From Marinibacterium anthonyi (GTDB lineage Bacteria > Pseudomonadota > Alphaproteobacteria > Rhodobacterales > Rhodobacteraceae): a DNA stretch of 64,000 nucleotides. Within the stretch, counting starts at the first letter, position 1. Every line of letters starts with the position of its first letter. The stretch is from assembly GCA_003217735.2 (NCBI GenBank), contig CP031585.1, positions 3,831,501-3,895,500 of the forward strand, written 5' to 3'. A model generated the notes under the pieces. It saw only the letters and a list, made by a program, of their open reading frames with translations. It was not told where the DNA came from and made no database searches. Below, piece after piece: positions 16,646 through 24,226 of this stretch. Position numbers and translations under genes: made by a program.

Positions 16646-17548
16646 ATGTCCCGATCTTTCTCATCGGCCGGGCGCGCCGATGTTTATAACCGTATCACCT
16701 CCGAGATCATCGCCGCCATCGAGGCCGGCGCCGGCGACTGGCGTGCGCCCTGGTTCCACAACGGGAGCAGCATCGCGCGTCCGACCAACGTTTCATCCGG
16801 CAAGCGCTATCGCGGCATAAACACCTTGGCGCTCTGGGCCACGGGCTTTGCCGCCGGATATGACGACGGTCTCTGGGGCACCTACAAGCGATGGCAGGAT
16901 TCCGGCGCGCAGGTGCGTAAAGGAGAACGCTCCACCACGGTCGTCTTGTGGAGGGAGATCAAGGTTTCCCAGCAGGCCGACGACGAAGACGATGATGACG
17001 GGCATCGACGGATGTTCGCCCGCGCATTTTCTGTCTTCAATATTGCTCAGGTGGACGGGTACGAGCGCCCGGCGACCCCTGTGCTGCCCGAAGATGAACG
17101 CCTTGCCCATGCGGAAGCGTTCATTACAAACCTGGGCGTCAAGACGGAGTTCGGTGGATCGGAAGCCTATTACCGCCCGTCGTCCGACACCGTGTTTATG
17201 CCGCCGTTCACTTCGTTTCGCGATGCCGCGTCATTCTACGGTGTCTGGCTACACGAGAATGGTCACGCCAGTGGCGCAAAGCACAGGCTCGACCGCGACC
17301 TTTCCGGTCGCTTTGGTTCGGCCGCCTATGCCGCCGAAGAATGCTGCGTGGAAATTCTCAGCGGGCTCGTCTTGGCAGACCTCGGGATCGCCCACCATCC
17401 GCGCCCCGATCATGCCGCCTATATTGCCTCGTGGCTCAAGGTCCTGAAAGACGACCCCAAGGCCATCTTCACAGCCGCCAGCAAGGCGCAGCAGGCGGCC
17501 GACTGGATGCATGCGCAGCAGCCCCATGCAGAGGAGGTAGCGGCATGA
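16646..17548 (+). CDS. ArdC-family antirestriction protein carried by the recombinase-trio element
   Basis: This intact 300-residue protein has the ArdC layout: an N-terminal single-strand DNA-binding type domain (DVYNRITSEIIAAIEAG), an acidic linker (about residues 112-119, DDEDDDD), and a zincin domain with HENGH near residue 209. ArdC proteins counter restriction of entering DNA. It is the only non-recombinase gene of the element. The element landed in another ardC, and the two proteins share a similar C-terminal block (HAAYIASWLKVLKDD). Its last codons overlap the ATG of a frame that reads into the severed ardC tail. Confidence 0.9.
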   Translation: MSRSFSSAGRADVYNRITSEIIAAIEAGAGDWRAPWFHNGSSIARPTNVSSGKRYRGINTLALWATGFAAGYDDGLWGTYKRWQDSGAQVRKGERSTTVVLWREIKVSQQADDEDDDDGHRRMFARAFSVFNIAQVDGYERPATPVLPEDERLAHAEAFITNLGVKTEFGGSEAYYRPSSDTVFMPPFTSFRDAASFYGVWLHENGHASGAKHRLDRDLSGRFGSAAYAAEECCVEILSGLVLADLGIAHHPRPDHAAYIASWLKVLKDDPKAIFTAASKAQQAADWMHAQQPHAEEVAA

Positions 17549-17604
17549 CCAAAACCGTTCTCATTGCCGAAAAATTTCAGAATGGGGCTGGACTGTCAGG
17601 ATAT

Positions 17605-17826
17605 GTGGCCGAGCTGGGGGCGGCGTTCCTCTGCGCGGATCTATCCCTGACGCCCGAGCCCGGCACCGACCATGCCGCCTATATCCAAAGCTGGCTCAAA
17701 GTCCTGAAAGACGACAAGCGTGCAATCTTCTCCGCCGCCGCCCATGCGCAGCGCGCCACAGACTACCTGCACGGCATGCAGCCGCTCATTGAAGAAGAAC
17801 CCACGCAATCAGGAGCCGCCGCATAA
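17605..17826 (+). pseudogene. ardC: ArdC 3' fragment, restored frame partner of the gene at 10378
   Basis: From the second GTGGC the sequence continues VAELGAAFLCADLSLTPEP and ends TQSGAAA, the missing C-terminus of the interrupted ArdC. Joined to codon 230 of the first part, it gives a 303-residue protein of normal family length. The element also supplies an ATG at 17545, overlapping the stop of its own ardC, which opens a 93-residue frame through the junction. The tail could therefore still be made as a small separate protein. Confidence 0.9.
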
Positions 17827-17853
17827 GTGGCTCCCCACCTTCCAAAATTTTTC

Positions 17854-17873
17854 GGCTGGCCGCATGGCCAGCC
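17854..17873. terminator. Hairpin between convergent ardC tail and glycosylase gene
   Basis: GGCTGGCC (17854-17861) and GGCCAGCC (17866-17873) pair perfectly around a GCAT loop. It lies between two converging genes. The T-run is weak on both strands, though AAAATTTTT lies just upstream and would serve the minus-strand gene. Confidence 0.5.
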
Positions 17874-17891
17874 TTACGTAGAAGTTGAAGT

Positions 17892-18590
17892 TCAAAAGTG
17901 CTGATCGAAAATCTGATTGATTGTTTCTCGAAACAGAACCGCACCTCCATTCGCCGGATGGCGAACGTGCTCGGCCGCAACGTTCTGCCCTGCCAGGAAG
18001 TCCCTTGCTACGTCGCCCACCGCCACGACCTGCTGAACCGCTGGAAATAGCTCCCGAAATCTTTCGAGGACCTGGCGATGATCAGCAAGTTCTTGCTCTG
18101 TTGGCTTTCTGTTGCTTAGCGGGTTGTCCGGCCTGTGGGGATGAAACGGAAAAGCATTCCAAAGCACGACTTCCCGTGAAATACCACGCCGCATAAGCTC
18201 ACCCCAAACAATGGCAGCTGTGGGTTCGGCGAATCCGCGAATTCTTTGGGCCGCAAATCTGCACGCCAACGCATCGCTGGTTCGCGCTGCCTGAATACCT
18301 TCGCCAAGAACATCCTGCGCAGTGACATTGACGCGGTGTCCCAGCAAAGTCCTTTCACAGGTCATTGCGATACCGGAGAACCGGGCGCCTTGATAGCCTG
18401 GCGCCTCTGCTATGAGCAGTATCCGCGCCGTATCAAGACGATGGTTCAGATAGTGCCAAAGTTGAGATGATCGAGCGGCGCTGGCACCATCGAAAGCATC
18501 GCATCCCTCACGAAACCCCGAATAGGGATTTGCGACAGCTGCAGGTGCCTCGATCCCTGAAATATATGTGACAAACTCGTCCGGATTCAT
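17892..18590 (-). CDS. Uracil-DNA glycosylase superfamily protein
   Basis: The 232-residue protein carries the glycosylase-fold signatures: ILLIAEAPGYQG near residue 57 (the water-activating and uracil-binding motif, usually GEAPG) and VRHPANGG near residue 208 (the DNA-intercalating HPxx motif). Family members remove uracil from DNA. Both motifs deviate from the standard forms, so activity is not certain. On a conjugative element it could repair deaminated bases in transferred single strands or counter host deaminases. It is transcribed towards the ardC tail and follows a 59-residue gene in the same direction. Confidence 0.7.
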   Translation of the reverse strand: MNPDEFVTYISGIEAPAAVANPYSGFREGCDAFDGASAARSSQLWHYLNHRLDTARILLIAEAPGYQGARFSGIAMTCERTLLGHRVNVTAQDVLGEGIQAARTSDALACRFAAQRIRGFAEPTAAIVWGELMRRGISREVVLWNAFPFHPHRPDNPLSNRKPTEQELADHRQVLERFRELFPAVQQVVAVGDVARDFLAGQNVAAEHVRHPANGGAVLFRETINQIFDQHF

Positions 18591-18701
18591 TCAGCGACTC
18601 TGGCAAAAATATTTAAATTCAAATCCATAGATAAACTCTACCATACCACTAGCCATGTATGAAAGGAAAGAGCGACCGGCCTTTCGGCCAGCCGCGAAAA
18701 G

Positions 18702-18881
18702 TTAAAGGCCAGGCGCGCGTGATGCGAGTTCGGCCTCGATATTGCGCATTGTTTCGAGCGCATTGCGGCGATCCTGGCTGCCGCGCGGGGCGGCGGCGAA
18801 GGCGTTGAATGCCTCACGCAACAGACCGTGCAATTCTGCCGTGTTGCGGGATGCCGCTTCAAAACGGGTGACGAGTTTCAT
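18702..18881 (-). CDS. Small 59-residue protein, unknown
   Basis: This short frame starts at an ATG (base 18881) seven bases after a perfect AAGGAGG ribosome-binding site, which is why I accept it despite its length. The product is charged and probably two helices: MKLVTRFEAASRNTAELHG, an Ala-rich turn, then RRNALETMRNIEAEL. I recognise no family. The ribosome-binding site is inside a stable hairpin, so expression is likely to be regulated. A GAAA-loop hairpin follows the stop on the minus strand near 18691-18675 and could end transcription. Confidence 0.7.
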   Translation of the reverse strand: MKLVTRFEAASRNTAELHGLLREAFNAFAAAPRGSQDRRNALETMRNIEAELASRAPGL

Positions 18882-18888
18882 GGCTCAT

Positions 18889-18909
18889 CCTCCTTTTCGG
18901 TGAAGGAGG
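18889..18909 (-). promoter_or_regulatory. Hairpin hiding the ribosome-binding site of the 59-residue gene
   Basis: On the minus strand CCTCCTT (18909-18903) is followed by seven loop bases and AAGGAGG (18895-18889), the complete Shine-Dalgarno sequence of the small gene, which begins eight bases later. The seven perfect pairs would keep ribosomes out until melted by heat, a protein or a small RNA. Further GC hairpins lie just upstream (GGGCC/GGCCC near 18922-18936). Confidence 0.65.
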
Positions 18910-19151
18910 CCCCGAACCTCTCAGGGCCTTTCGGCCCCGTTCCCACCATCATCGGCCATTGAAGGCTCTGATGGTTCGGGTGACTTCGCACAGCCCTGAA
19001 AAAGGGGATATGCCTGAAACGCCGGAAAAAACGTTTGCGGCGGCGTTACTCACGAAAATGAAATGAATTTCACGGCGAGGGGATAGGCTCAGCAGGCTTC
19101 GGCAGCGCATGCACCCGCCACCTGTCAACAGGAGCGCTGTTCCTGGCAGGA

Positions 19152-19748
19152 TCAGCCAAACTCGGCCTTCATCAAGGCGCGGCTAAGCGTCGAGCGGTCG
19201 GCACCGATGCGCCGGGCGGCTTCGGAAATTGTCAGTCCCTCTTGCGCGATGGCCTGGTGCGCGGCGAGGACCGTTTCGACATCCAGAACCGGCGGCCTGC
19301 CCAGGCGGGAGCCGCGCTTACGGGCGGCGTCCAGACCCGACAGCGTGTTTTCTACGATGATCTCCCGCTGGAATTCGGCCATGGCCGAGAAGATGTGATA
19401 GACCAGCTTGCCGCCGGGCGTGGTTGTGTTGATGCCTTCGCTCAAGGAGCAGAAATGAATCTCCTCGCGCTCGAAACGCACCAGTAAATCCGCCAGATGC
19501 AAAACCGAGCGCCCCAGCCGGTCGAGCTTGAACACCACCAACGCATCGCCGCTTTTGATTTCCCCCAGCAGCTCATCAAGGCCTGGCCTGCTGGCCTTTG
19601 CCCCCGATACACCGTGGTCTTTGAAAATGGGATCGCAGCCGACAGCGCTCAAACCGTCATATTGCATGCGCAGCTTCTGGTCCTTGGTGGAGACCCTAGC
19701 ATAGCCAACCTTGCGGCCCGGCACATCGATCATCGGCCAAAAACTCAT
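19152..19748 (-). CDS. Serine recombinase, resolvase/invertase type
   Basis: The N-terminal catalytic domain reads VGYARVSTKDQ with the active serine, followed by DHGVSGAKASRPGLDEL and LVVFKLDRLGRSV. The C-terminus is a helix-turn-helix of the Hin type (LTISEAARRIGADRSTLSRAL). The length of 198 residues fits resolvases and invertases. I chose the ATG at 19748, which has GGCGGAAG before it, though 19733 is possible. It may resolve multimers of the circular form of the element or invert a segment. I found no clear res-site repeats. Confidence 0.9.
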   Translation of the reverse strand: MSFWPMIDVPGRKVGYARVSTKDQKLRMQYDGLSAVGCDPIFKDHGVSGAKASRPGLDELLGEIKSGDALVVFKLDRLGRSVLHLADLLVRFEREEIHFCSLSEGINTTTPGGKLVYHIFSAMAEFQREIIVENTLSGLDAARKRGSRLGRPPVLDVETVLAAHQAIAQEGLTISEAARRIGADRSTLSRALMKAEFG

Positions 19749-19909
19749 AACTTCCGCCTTTCCCGTGCACAAACGAACCTTTCTGAACAGGCGCGTTTAT
19801 CGCGGCATTGGGTGGGGATCGCTGGCGGAAGACCGCGGTCTTCAATGCATTTACTGTATGAGACTTCCATGTCGCCTTCAATCTGCTAAGTGTTCAAAAT
19901 CGTTGAATA

Positions 19910-20257
19910 ATGATCACGCCGAAGACCTTGATCGCCAACGCCGTATTGATGCTTGCGGCGAGTTTTCCACAATTAGTTTCAGCCGAAGGGTTCACGAGCG
20001 CGGACGTGCTGGCGTGGAGTGAGAACGAGCAGAACAACTACTTTCAGATCAACATCAGGATGATAGCGATTGTTGCCGCCCAGATGGAGCGGAACGGGTC
20101 CATCGCCGAATGCATCGATCAATGGCATGGCGGTGGAGAGGCGAGCCTGCCCGCGCGGGTGGCGCAAATCCGCAAAGGGATGGAGGCCTTGCCTGACTAC
20201 CACCCGCAGGCGGTCATTCTTGCCGTGATCCAAAAGGAATGTGGAAACTTCCAGTAG
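19910..20257 (+). CDS. Small secreted protein, unknown
   Basis: This 115-residue protein has a signal peptide (hydrophobic residues 6-24, cleavage near VSAEG). The mature domain has two cysteines (CIDQW and KECGN) that may form a disulphide. It starts divergently from the resolvase gene. Its stop is one base from the stop of the converging coiled-coil gene. The pattern of small exported domain with conserved-looking Trp and Cys recalls Rap1a/Tai-type proteins, but this is only a resemblance. Confidence 0.6.
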   Translation: MITPKTLIANAVLMLAASFPQLVSAEGFTSADVLAWSENEQNNYFQINIRMIAIVAAQMERNGSIAECIDQWHGGGEASLPARVAQIRKGMEALPDYHPQAVILAVIQKECGNFQ

Positions 20258-20258
20258 T

Positions 20259-21035
20259 TTAGAGCTGCGGCACCTTGATGTCCGCTGTTGTAGCAACGTC
20301 GCGTTCAAGTGTTTCTGGCCCCATATCCCGCGTTGTTGTTTCCGCATCTAGTCGCGCTTCGATGCCCTCAACAATTCCGTCTGCGTCCTTGCGGATGGAA
20401 TCCATGTCTTCGGTGCTTGGCGGGTCATCTTCATTGTCCAAGTCATTCCGCAGACCACCGATGCGACCCTGACCGGCATGGGCATCGCTCTCGATGGCCC
20501 GCAAGCGTTCGATGCGATCATGATCAGCCTGAATACTCTCGTACGTTGGCTCAGAGCCGTTCCAGACCACGCCATCGGCCAGATCGTCCGAGATCTTGTC
20601 TCCGGCTTCCGTCCGTACATTGCCGTGCTGATCGCGGTAGACGCGCGTGCCGTCCTCCAGCCGCGCCGCGCGGTCGCGCTTTTCATCCAAAGTTAGCTCT
20701 GTCAGCTCGATTTCACGCTGCACGCGCTCTAGCACTGTGTCCAGACGGTCTTGCGCATCGTTTAAGTGCTGGACCGTCAATGCGTGCTGCTGGGCATAGA
20801 ATTTGTCGGCCATGAGCAGCTGCAGGCGCGTCAGCGCCTCGGCGCGTTCCGCGCGCTTTCTTTCGCTCGCGCGTGAGCCCATTGCCGTGCCGGGAAGGAA
20901 CCGTTCGATCTGCCCCACATCGCGGCCCGCCATCTCGTTCTGGAGGTCGTCAAAATCCTGCGCATGCTTCGCAAACGTCTCGGATAGTCGTTCCAGTCTT
21001 TGTTCGTCTTCAAAATTCACATGAAAATTATACAC
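20259..21035 (-). CDS. Coiled-coil protein, unknown
   Basis: The 258-residue product is highly charged and almost wholly helical, with long coiled-coil stretches (about residues 10-130) and a region with EDGTRVYRDQHGNVRTEAG in the middle. No enzyme motif is visible. The frame opens at a GTG (21035) without a clear ribosome-binding site. A TATAAT lies within its first codons, so the real start may be the ATG at 20933. It follows the Fic gene in the same direction after a 60-base gap and could be its partner, but that is inference. Confidence 0.55.
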   Translation of the reverse strand: MYNFHVNFEDEQRLERLSETFAKHAQDFDDLQNEMAGRDVGQIERFLPGTAMGSRASERKRAERAEALTRLQLLMADKFYAQQHALTVQHLNDAQDRLDTVLERVQREIELTELTLDEKRDRAARLEDGTRVYRDQHGNVRTEAGDKISDDLADGVVWNGSEPTYESIQADHDRIERLRAIESDAHAGQGRIGGLRNDLDNEDDPPSTEDMDSIRKDADGIVEGIEARLDAETTTRDMGPETLERDVATTADIKVPQL

Positions 21036-21095
21036 TTGAGGGCGTTAAGGATTGGTTAACCATCCTCCGGTATGCGCCCATCCGTGACCGGTTCC

Positions 21096-22286
21096 TTAAA
21101 TTTCAGGGAAGAGCCCTGGCATCCAGCGCTGCGCGTATTTGGCGGGGAAGGCCAGATAGAGCGGTGCACGGGTGCTTTCCGAGGTGATCGCACCGGCTTT
21201 CAGCAATGCAGAGGTGATGCGCCGCGCGGCCCGCTCGCTCATGCCCAGCATGGTATCGACTTCGCCGCGCTCCAGCCTGCCCTGATACAGGATGGCCTTA
21301 AGCACGAGATCTGATTTCGGGGGCAATGCGCCAGCGCGAATTTCTTCCTCGGCCCATATCATCACGCGGTCGCGTAGACGCTCTGCCTGCATCAGCTCGG
21401 ACATGAATACGACCTGATCGATGCTGACTTGTAGGAAAAACTCGGTAAAGGACACCAGCGCGGCCTCACTGAGCGTGCCGCGCCCATCTCTGTCACCCTT
21501 CCGGTCTGCATCGCAGGCTTGAAGATGGGCTTTGTACTCGGCCTCGCGCCGCGCCAGACCACGGGCAACCGACCACAGCCCGCGCGTATCCAAAGCGTTT
21601 CGGAGCATCGCATAGGACATCAGGCGCGCCACGCGGCCATTGCCATCCAAAAACGGGTGAACCCAGAGCAGGCGGTGATGCGCGCAGGCCGCTGCCAGTA
21701 TCGAGCCGATCCGGCCTTGCTGGCGATAAGCTTGGTCCATGCGCTCTAAAAAACGTGGCACCGCACCGGGGCTCACCGCAACGTGCCGCCCGACCTCCAC
21801 ATAACGCTCGCGCAATGCCCCAGGCACGACTTTCACGCGCTCGCCCGTGCCGGGATATTCGACCCACAGCAGGTCTTCGGGCAACAATTCGCAAAAGCGG
21901 CGATGCATTTCTATGATAGAGCCCGGAGCCGTGGGCGGTTCCGCCATGCCGCCTTCATCGATCCATTTCTGGACTGTGATGTGCGCCTTGGCTTCCAGCT
22001 GCAGATCGCGCTTGTGCGGATCGGCACTGTAATCGCCATCAAGAGCGCGTTCGATATCTACCGGATGCGTGTTGTGGCCTTCGATCAGGTTCGAGTAGTA
22101 GCAGTTCATCGCCCGCACCAGATCGGCCAGAGCGGCGGCCGTGGATTCCGGCAGGCTGCTACGGAAGGCGGCGGATTTTTCGGCCAGTTCTAGGGCAAGG
22201 TCGTTCAGAGCACCCCTGCGCGGCGCGCCCTCACTTACCATCAACGGCTCGAAAAGTCCTATATTCTCACCATCATCCTGCAGCAT
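21096..22286 (-). CDS. Fic-domain protein (AMP-transferase type)
   Basis: The 396-residue protein has the full Fic motif HPFLDGNGRVAR near residue 210 and an N-terminal inhibitory helix motif SNLIEG at residues 65-70, placing it among Fic enzymes with a built-in inhibitory glutamate. Fic proteins transfer AMP or other nucleotide parts to target proteins. The C-terminal 80 residues (LERGEVDTMLGMSERAARRITSAL) look like a winged helix for DNA binding. On a mobile element such proteins often act as toxins or regulators. An upstream in-frame antitoxin was not found. Confidence 0.9.
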   Translation of the reverse strand: MLQDDGENIGLFEPLMVSEGAPRRGALNDLALELAEKSAAFRSSLPESTAAALADLVRAMNCYYSNLIEGHNTHPVDIERALDGDYSADPHKRDLQLEAKAHITVQKWIDEGGMAEPPTAPGSIIEMHRRFCELLPEDLLWVEYPGTGERVKVVPGALRERYVEVGRHVAVSPGAVPRFLERMDQAYRQQGRIGSILAAACAHHRLLWVHPFLDGNGRVARLMSYAMLRNALDTRGLWSVARGLARREAEYKAHLQACDADRKGDRDGRGTLSEAALVSFTEFFLQVSIDQVVFMSELMQAERLRDRVMIWAEEEIRAGALPPKSDLVLKAILYQGRLERGEVDTMLGMSERAARRITSALLKAGAITSESTRAPLYLAFPAKYAQRWMPGLFPEI

Positions 22287-22807
22287 GTTCTGACCTGTAT
22301 TCTGACCGCTTCTTTGGCCAAGTATGAGTTTACCTTTAATGTAACAATATCATAGTATTGCATAGTTTCATACCACTATTTTGTCCGCAAATCTGGCCGC
22401 TTCCTTGGCCGGTTTCATGGCCGCATGTCAAGCCAAGCTCTGACCACCTTACCGCGCCAGAGCGGGGCGGTGAGGATTAAGCGGGAGATGGCGGCCCGCC
22501 GCGCAAACCTGCACGCAGACAATCGGCTTGTTTCCGGCATTTTTCGTTGCAGCTCCAGCGGGGCGACCGCTTTGCTGGCGCTGATGCCTGTGGGCGGCCA
22601 TCATATCCGCTCAGAGACCTGGCCCGCCTTTGCATGGGCACCGGCTTGCAACTGATACCCAAATCCCTGGCCGGATGAGGCTCTTCCTTCAATGTCCTGC
22701 CCGCACCACCTGGCTGGCGCCAGCCGTGTTGAACATGAACGCTGATCCTTCGCCTCCGGCCCTGCGGGAGGGCGTTAGCAAGCCAACCCAAGCAAAGGAG
22801 AAGACAC
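22287..22807. other. Gene-free, hairpin-rich region before the small-gene operon
   Basis: The first 100 bases are AT-rich and should hold the Fic promoter. The rest contains hairpins, among them GGCTGG/CCAGCC (about 22713-22726) and CGCCTCC/GGGAGGGCG (about 22751-22775), ahead of the rightward gene at 22808. Open frames across it lack ribosome-binding sites and codon logic. The style resembles the ardC leader. Confidence 0.45.
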
Positions 22808-23044
22808 ACGGCACGCGAAAACGAGAAACCCACCCACGACATCAACGCGCCGGAGTATCTGGCCTGGCACGTCACCCAAAAAGGCGAGAAATCCTTCTGG
22901 AACAAGGTCGGAGCCGCTTGGAAACACAAGGATGCGCGCGGCTATACCCTCCAGCTGGAAACCTGCCCGATCAATGGCCGCATCGTCCTGCGCCTGCCGC
23001 TGGAAGACGCACCCCAAACCGACAACGAAGCGGGGCGCTTATGA
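22808..23044 (+). CDS. Small protein (78 residues) with apparent ACG start codon
   Basis: The coherent frame reads AREN EKPTHDINAPEYLAWHV and continues through WNKVGAAWKHKDARGYTLQ to a TGA at 23042-23044. At the position where a start is expected, eight bases after AAAGGAG, the codon is ACG and not ATG, and there is no ATG or GTG in frame nearby. Either ACG is used at low efficiency or a point mutation has silenced the gene. Trp and Lys rich sequence suggests a small folded domain. I do not recognise the family. ATGA overlaps the next gene. Confidence 0.6.
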   Translation, partial: TARENEKPTHDINAPEYLAWHVTQKGEKSFWNKVGAAWKHKDARGYTLQLETCPINGRIVLRLPLEDAPQTDNEAGRL

Positions 23045-23490
23045 ACGCCCCCGTCACCAAAGAGTTCCATGTCGATCCCGCCCGCATCGCGTCCGGCTCA
23101 TGGTGTCACACGCGGGATCGTCAGATCGGAGAAGGCGATATCAGCGCCTCATACAGCGCCGATAAGATCGCATTGGAAGGCGCCGTTCGCAGCCCCTTTA
23201 CATGGAAAAACACCCTTTGGGTTTGCGTATCGCTTCATTCGATCAGGAACCATCGCGGCTCAGAAGCTTACCGGCTCGTACCCGAGAAATTCTTCGATGG
23301 CACGCCAATCAGCTACCATGAAAACGTAATCCTCGGCGATCAGGCGCGGCAAAGGCTGGAAGGCTTCTATCACGGCATGCGTGTCAAACGCGGCAATCAG
23401 AATTTTGTCCTTGCCGGTCCACCCGCGATCTTCCTGCCGCTTGGTAGCGATCAACTACCCAGTCAGTCCGACCTTTTCGACGTGCTTTAA
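23041..23490 (+). CDS. Unknown 149-residue protein
   Basis: The start ATG overlaps the preceding stop (ATGA). The frame is open further upstream, but that part is the other frame of the previous gene. The product begins MNAPVTKEFHVDPARIASG, has several aromatic-rich strands and looks like a soluble alpha/beta domain. No family recognised. It ends just before a strong terminator, so it is the last gene of this two-gene operon. Its translation may depend on the ACG-start gene before it. Confidence 0.65.
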   Translation: MNAPVTKEFHVDPARIASGSWCHTRDRQIGEGDISASYSADKIALEGAVRSPFTWKNTLWVCVSLHSIRNHRGSEAYRLVPEKFFDGTPISYHENVILGDQARQRLEGFYHGMRVKRGNQNFVLAGPPAIFLPLGSDQLPSQSDLFDVL

Positions 23491-23492
23491 TC

Positions 23493-23524
23493 AAACGCCG
23501 CCCGAATATGGGCGGCGTTTTCAC
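23493..23524 (+). terminator. Rho-independent terminator
   Basis: AAACGCCGCCC (23493-23503) pairs perfectly with GGGCGGCGTTT (23510-23520) around a six-base loop, followed by T residues. It directly follows the stop at 23490. Confidence 0.85.
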
Positions 23525-23604
23525 ATACGGACGATACGGGCTAATTGAAATCCGCCCACAATCACCCTAAGTCTCACTATCTAAGATTAAGATATAGCCC
23601 GAGC

Positions 23605-23928
23605 ATGGACATGACCGATATTGACCTTAGCATTCTTTCACTGAACGAACTCAAAGCGTTGGAGAAAGATGTCTCCAAAGCAATCCAGACTTTCGAAGAA
23701 CGCCGCAAAAAGGCGGCCATGGCAGCCATCGAAGCGGCGGCGCGCGAGCACGGCTATGCTCTTTCCGAGCTTACCGCAGTCGCGCCAAAGAAAAAGGCTA
23801 CTCTGCCTCCGAAATACCGGCATCCAGAGAACTCTGCGTTGACCTGGTCAGGGCGTGGACGCAAACCCGCGTGGTTGATGCAAGCCCTCGAAAACGGAAC
23901 GCCCGAAGAAGATCTTTTGATCGACTGA
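23605..23928 (+). CDS. H-NS family DNA-binding protein (HvrA-like)
   Basis: The 107-residue protein has an N-terminal coiled-coil oligomerisation region (LSLNELKALEKDVSKAIQTF) and the conserved C-terminal DNA-binding box, here ALTWSGRGRKPAWL. H-NS-like proteins bind AT-rich DNA and silence acquired genes. HvrA is the form known in Rhodobacterales. I chose the ATG at 23605. Upstream frame sequence looks non-coding. On this element it may silence the AT-richer cargo or ease the burden of the element on the host. Confidence 0.85.
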   Translation: MDMTDIDLSILSLNELKALEKDVSKAIQTFEERRKKAAMAAIEAAAREHGYALSELTAVAPKKKATLPPKYRHPENSALTWSGRGRKPAWLMQALENGTPEEDLLID

Positions 23929-23939
23929 GAAAATCCACC

Positions 23940-23971
23940 GACGTGCCGATCTAAAACGGCACGTCGTCTTT
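23940..23971. terminator. Terminator between convergent genes
   Basis: GACGTGCCG (23940-23948) pairs with CGGCACGTC (23957-23965), followed by GTCTTTT on the plus strand. The stop codon of the converging gene lies in the loop. Confidence 0.75.
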
Positions 23972-24199
23972 TCCGGCCAGGTAGGCAAGCAAACATTCAG
24001 ATTGCGCAGTGGCCTGTTGCCTGATCAAGGCACGCAGGCCATCGCAAACGGCCAGCCATAACGGCGATTGCGACATCTCGAACTCGGCCTCCGCCAAGTC
24101 CAAGCATTCCTGCCAGTTACTGCTAACCTGAAACGCCATAAAATCTATGATCTGCGCAGCATGATCCCTGCACAGCTTCTCATATTCAGTATTATTCAT
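23951..24199 (-). CDS. Unknown 82-residue protein
   Basis: I chose the ATG at 24199, which has GGAGATC just upstream, over the in-frame start at 24214. The product begins MNNTEYEKLCRDHAAQIID and is acidic and probably helical, with three cysteines. No family recognised. It follows the 72-residue gene and the relaxase genes in the same direction, so it may be part of the mobilisation operon. Confidence 0.55.
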   Translation of the reverse strand: MNNTEYEKLCRDHAAQIIDFMAFQVSSNWQECLDLAEAEFEMSQSPLWLAVCDGLRALIRQQATAQSECLLAYLAGKDDVPF

Positions 24200-24226
24200 G
24201 CAATTGATCTCCAAGTGTGCTGTGCC

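Larger units (their letters stand above)
11073..17609. mobile_element. Recombinase-trio mobile element carrying its own ArdC, inserted in ardC
   Basis: The insert is about 6.5 kb and contains three overlapping tyrosine-recombinase genes and one ardC-like gene. The left junction reads GTGGC then ATTATCTTGACAGTC (11068-11087). The right junction reads GACTGTCAGGATAT then GTGGC (17591-17609). The two ends are imperfect inverted repeats (inner TGACAGTC exact), and GTGGC is a 5-bp direct repeat of the target. Removing one copy restores ardC in frame. The layout resembles RIT elements (recombinases in trio), though the proteins here are larger than the usual RIT recombinases, and Tn554-like elements are another comparison. 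Confidence 0.85.

Noticed and set aside
22630-23040. Upstream extension of the 23041 gene
   Set aside because: The frame is open, but the other frame of the same stretch encodes the coherent ACG-start protein with a well placed ribosome-binding site.
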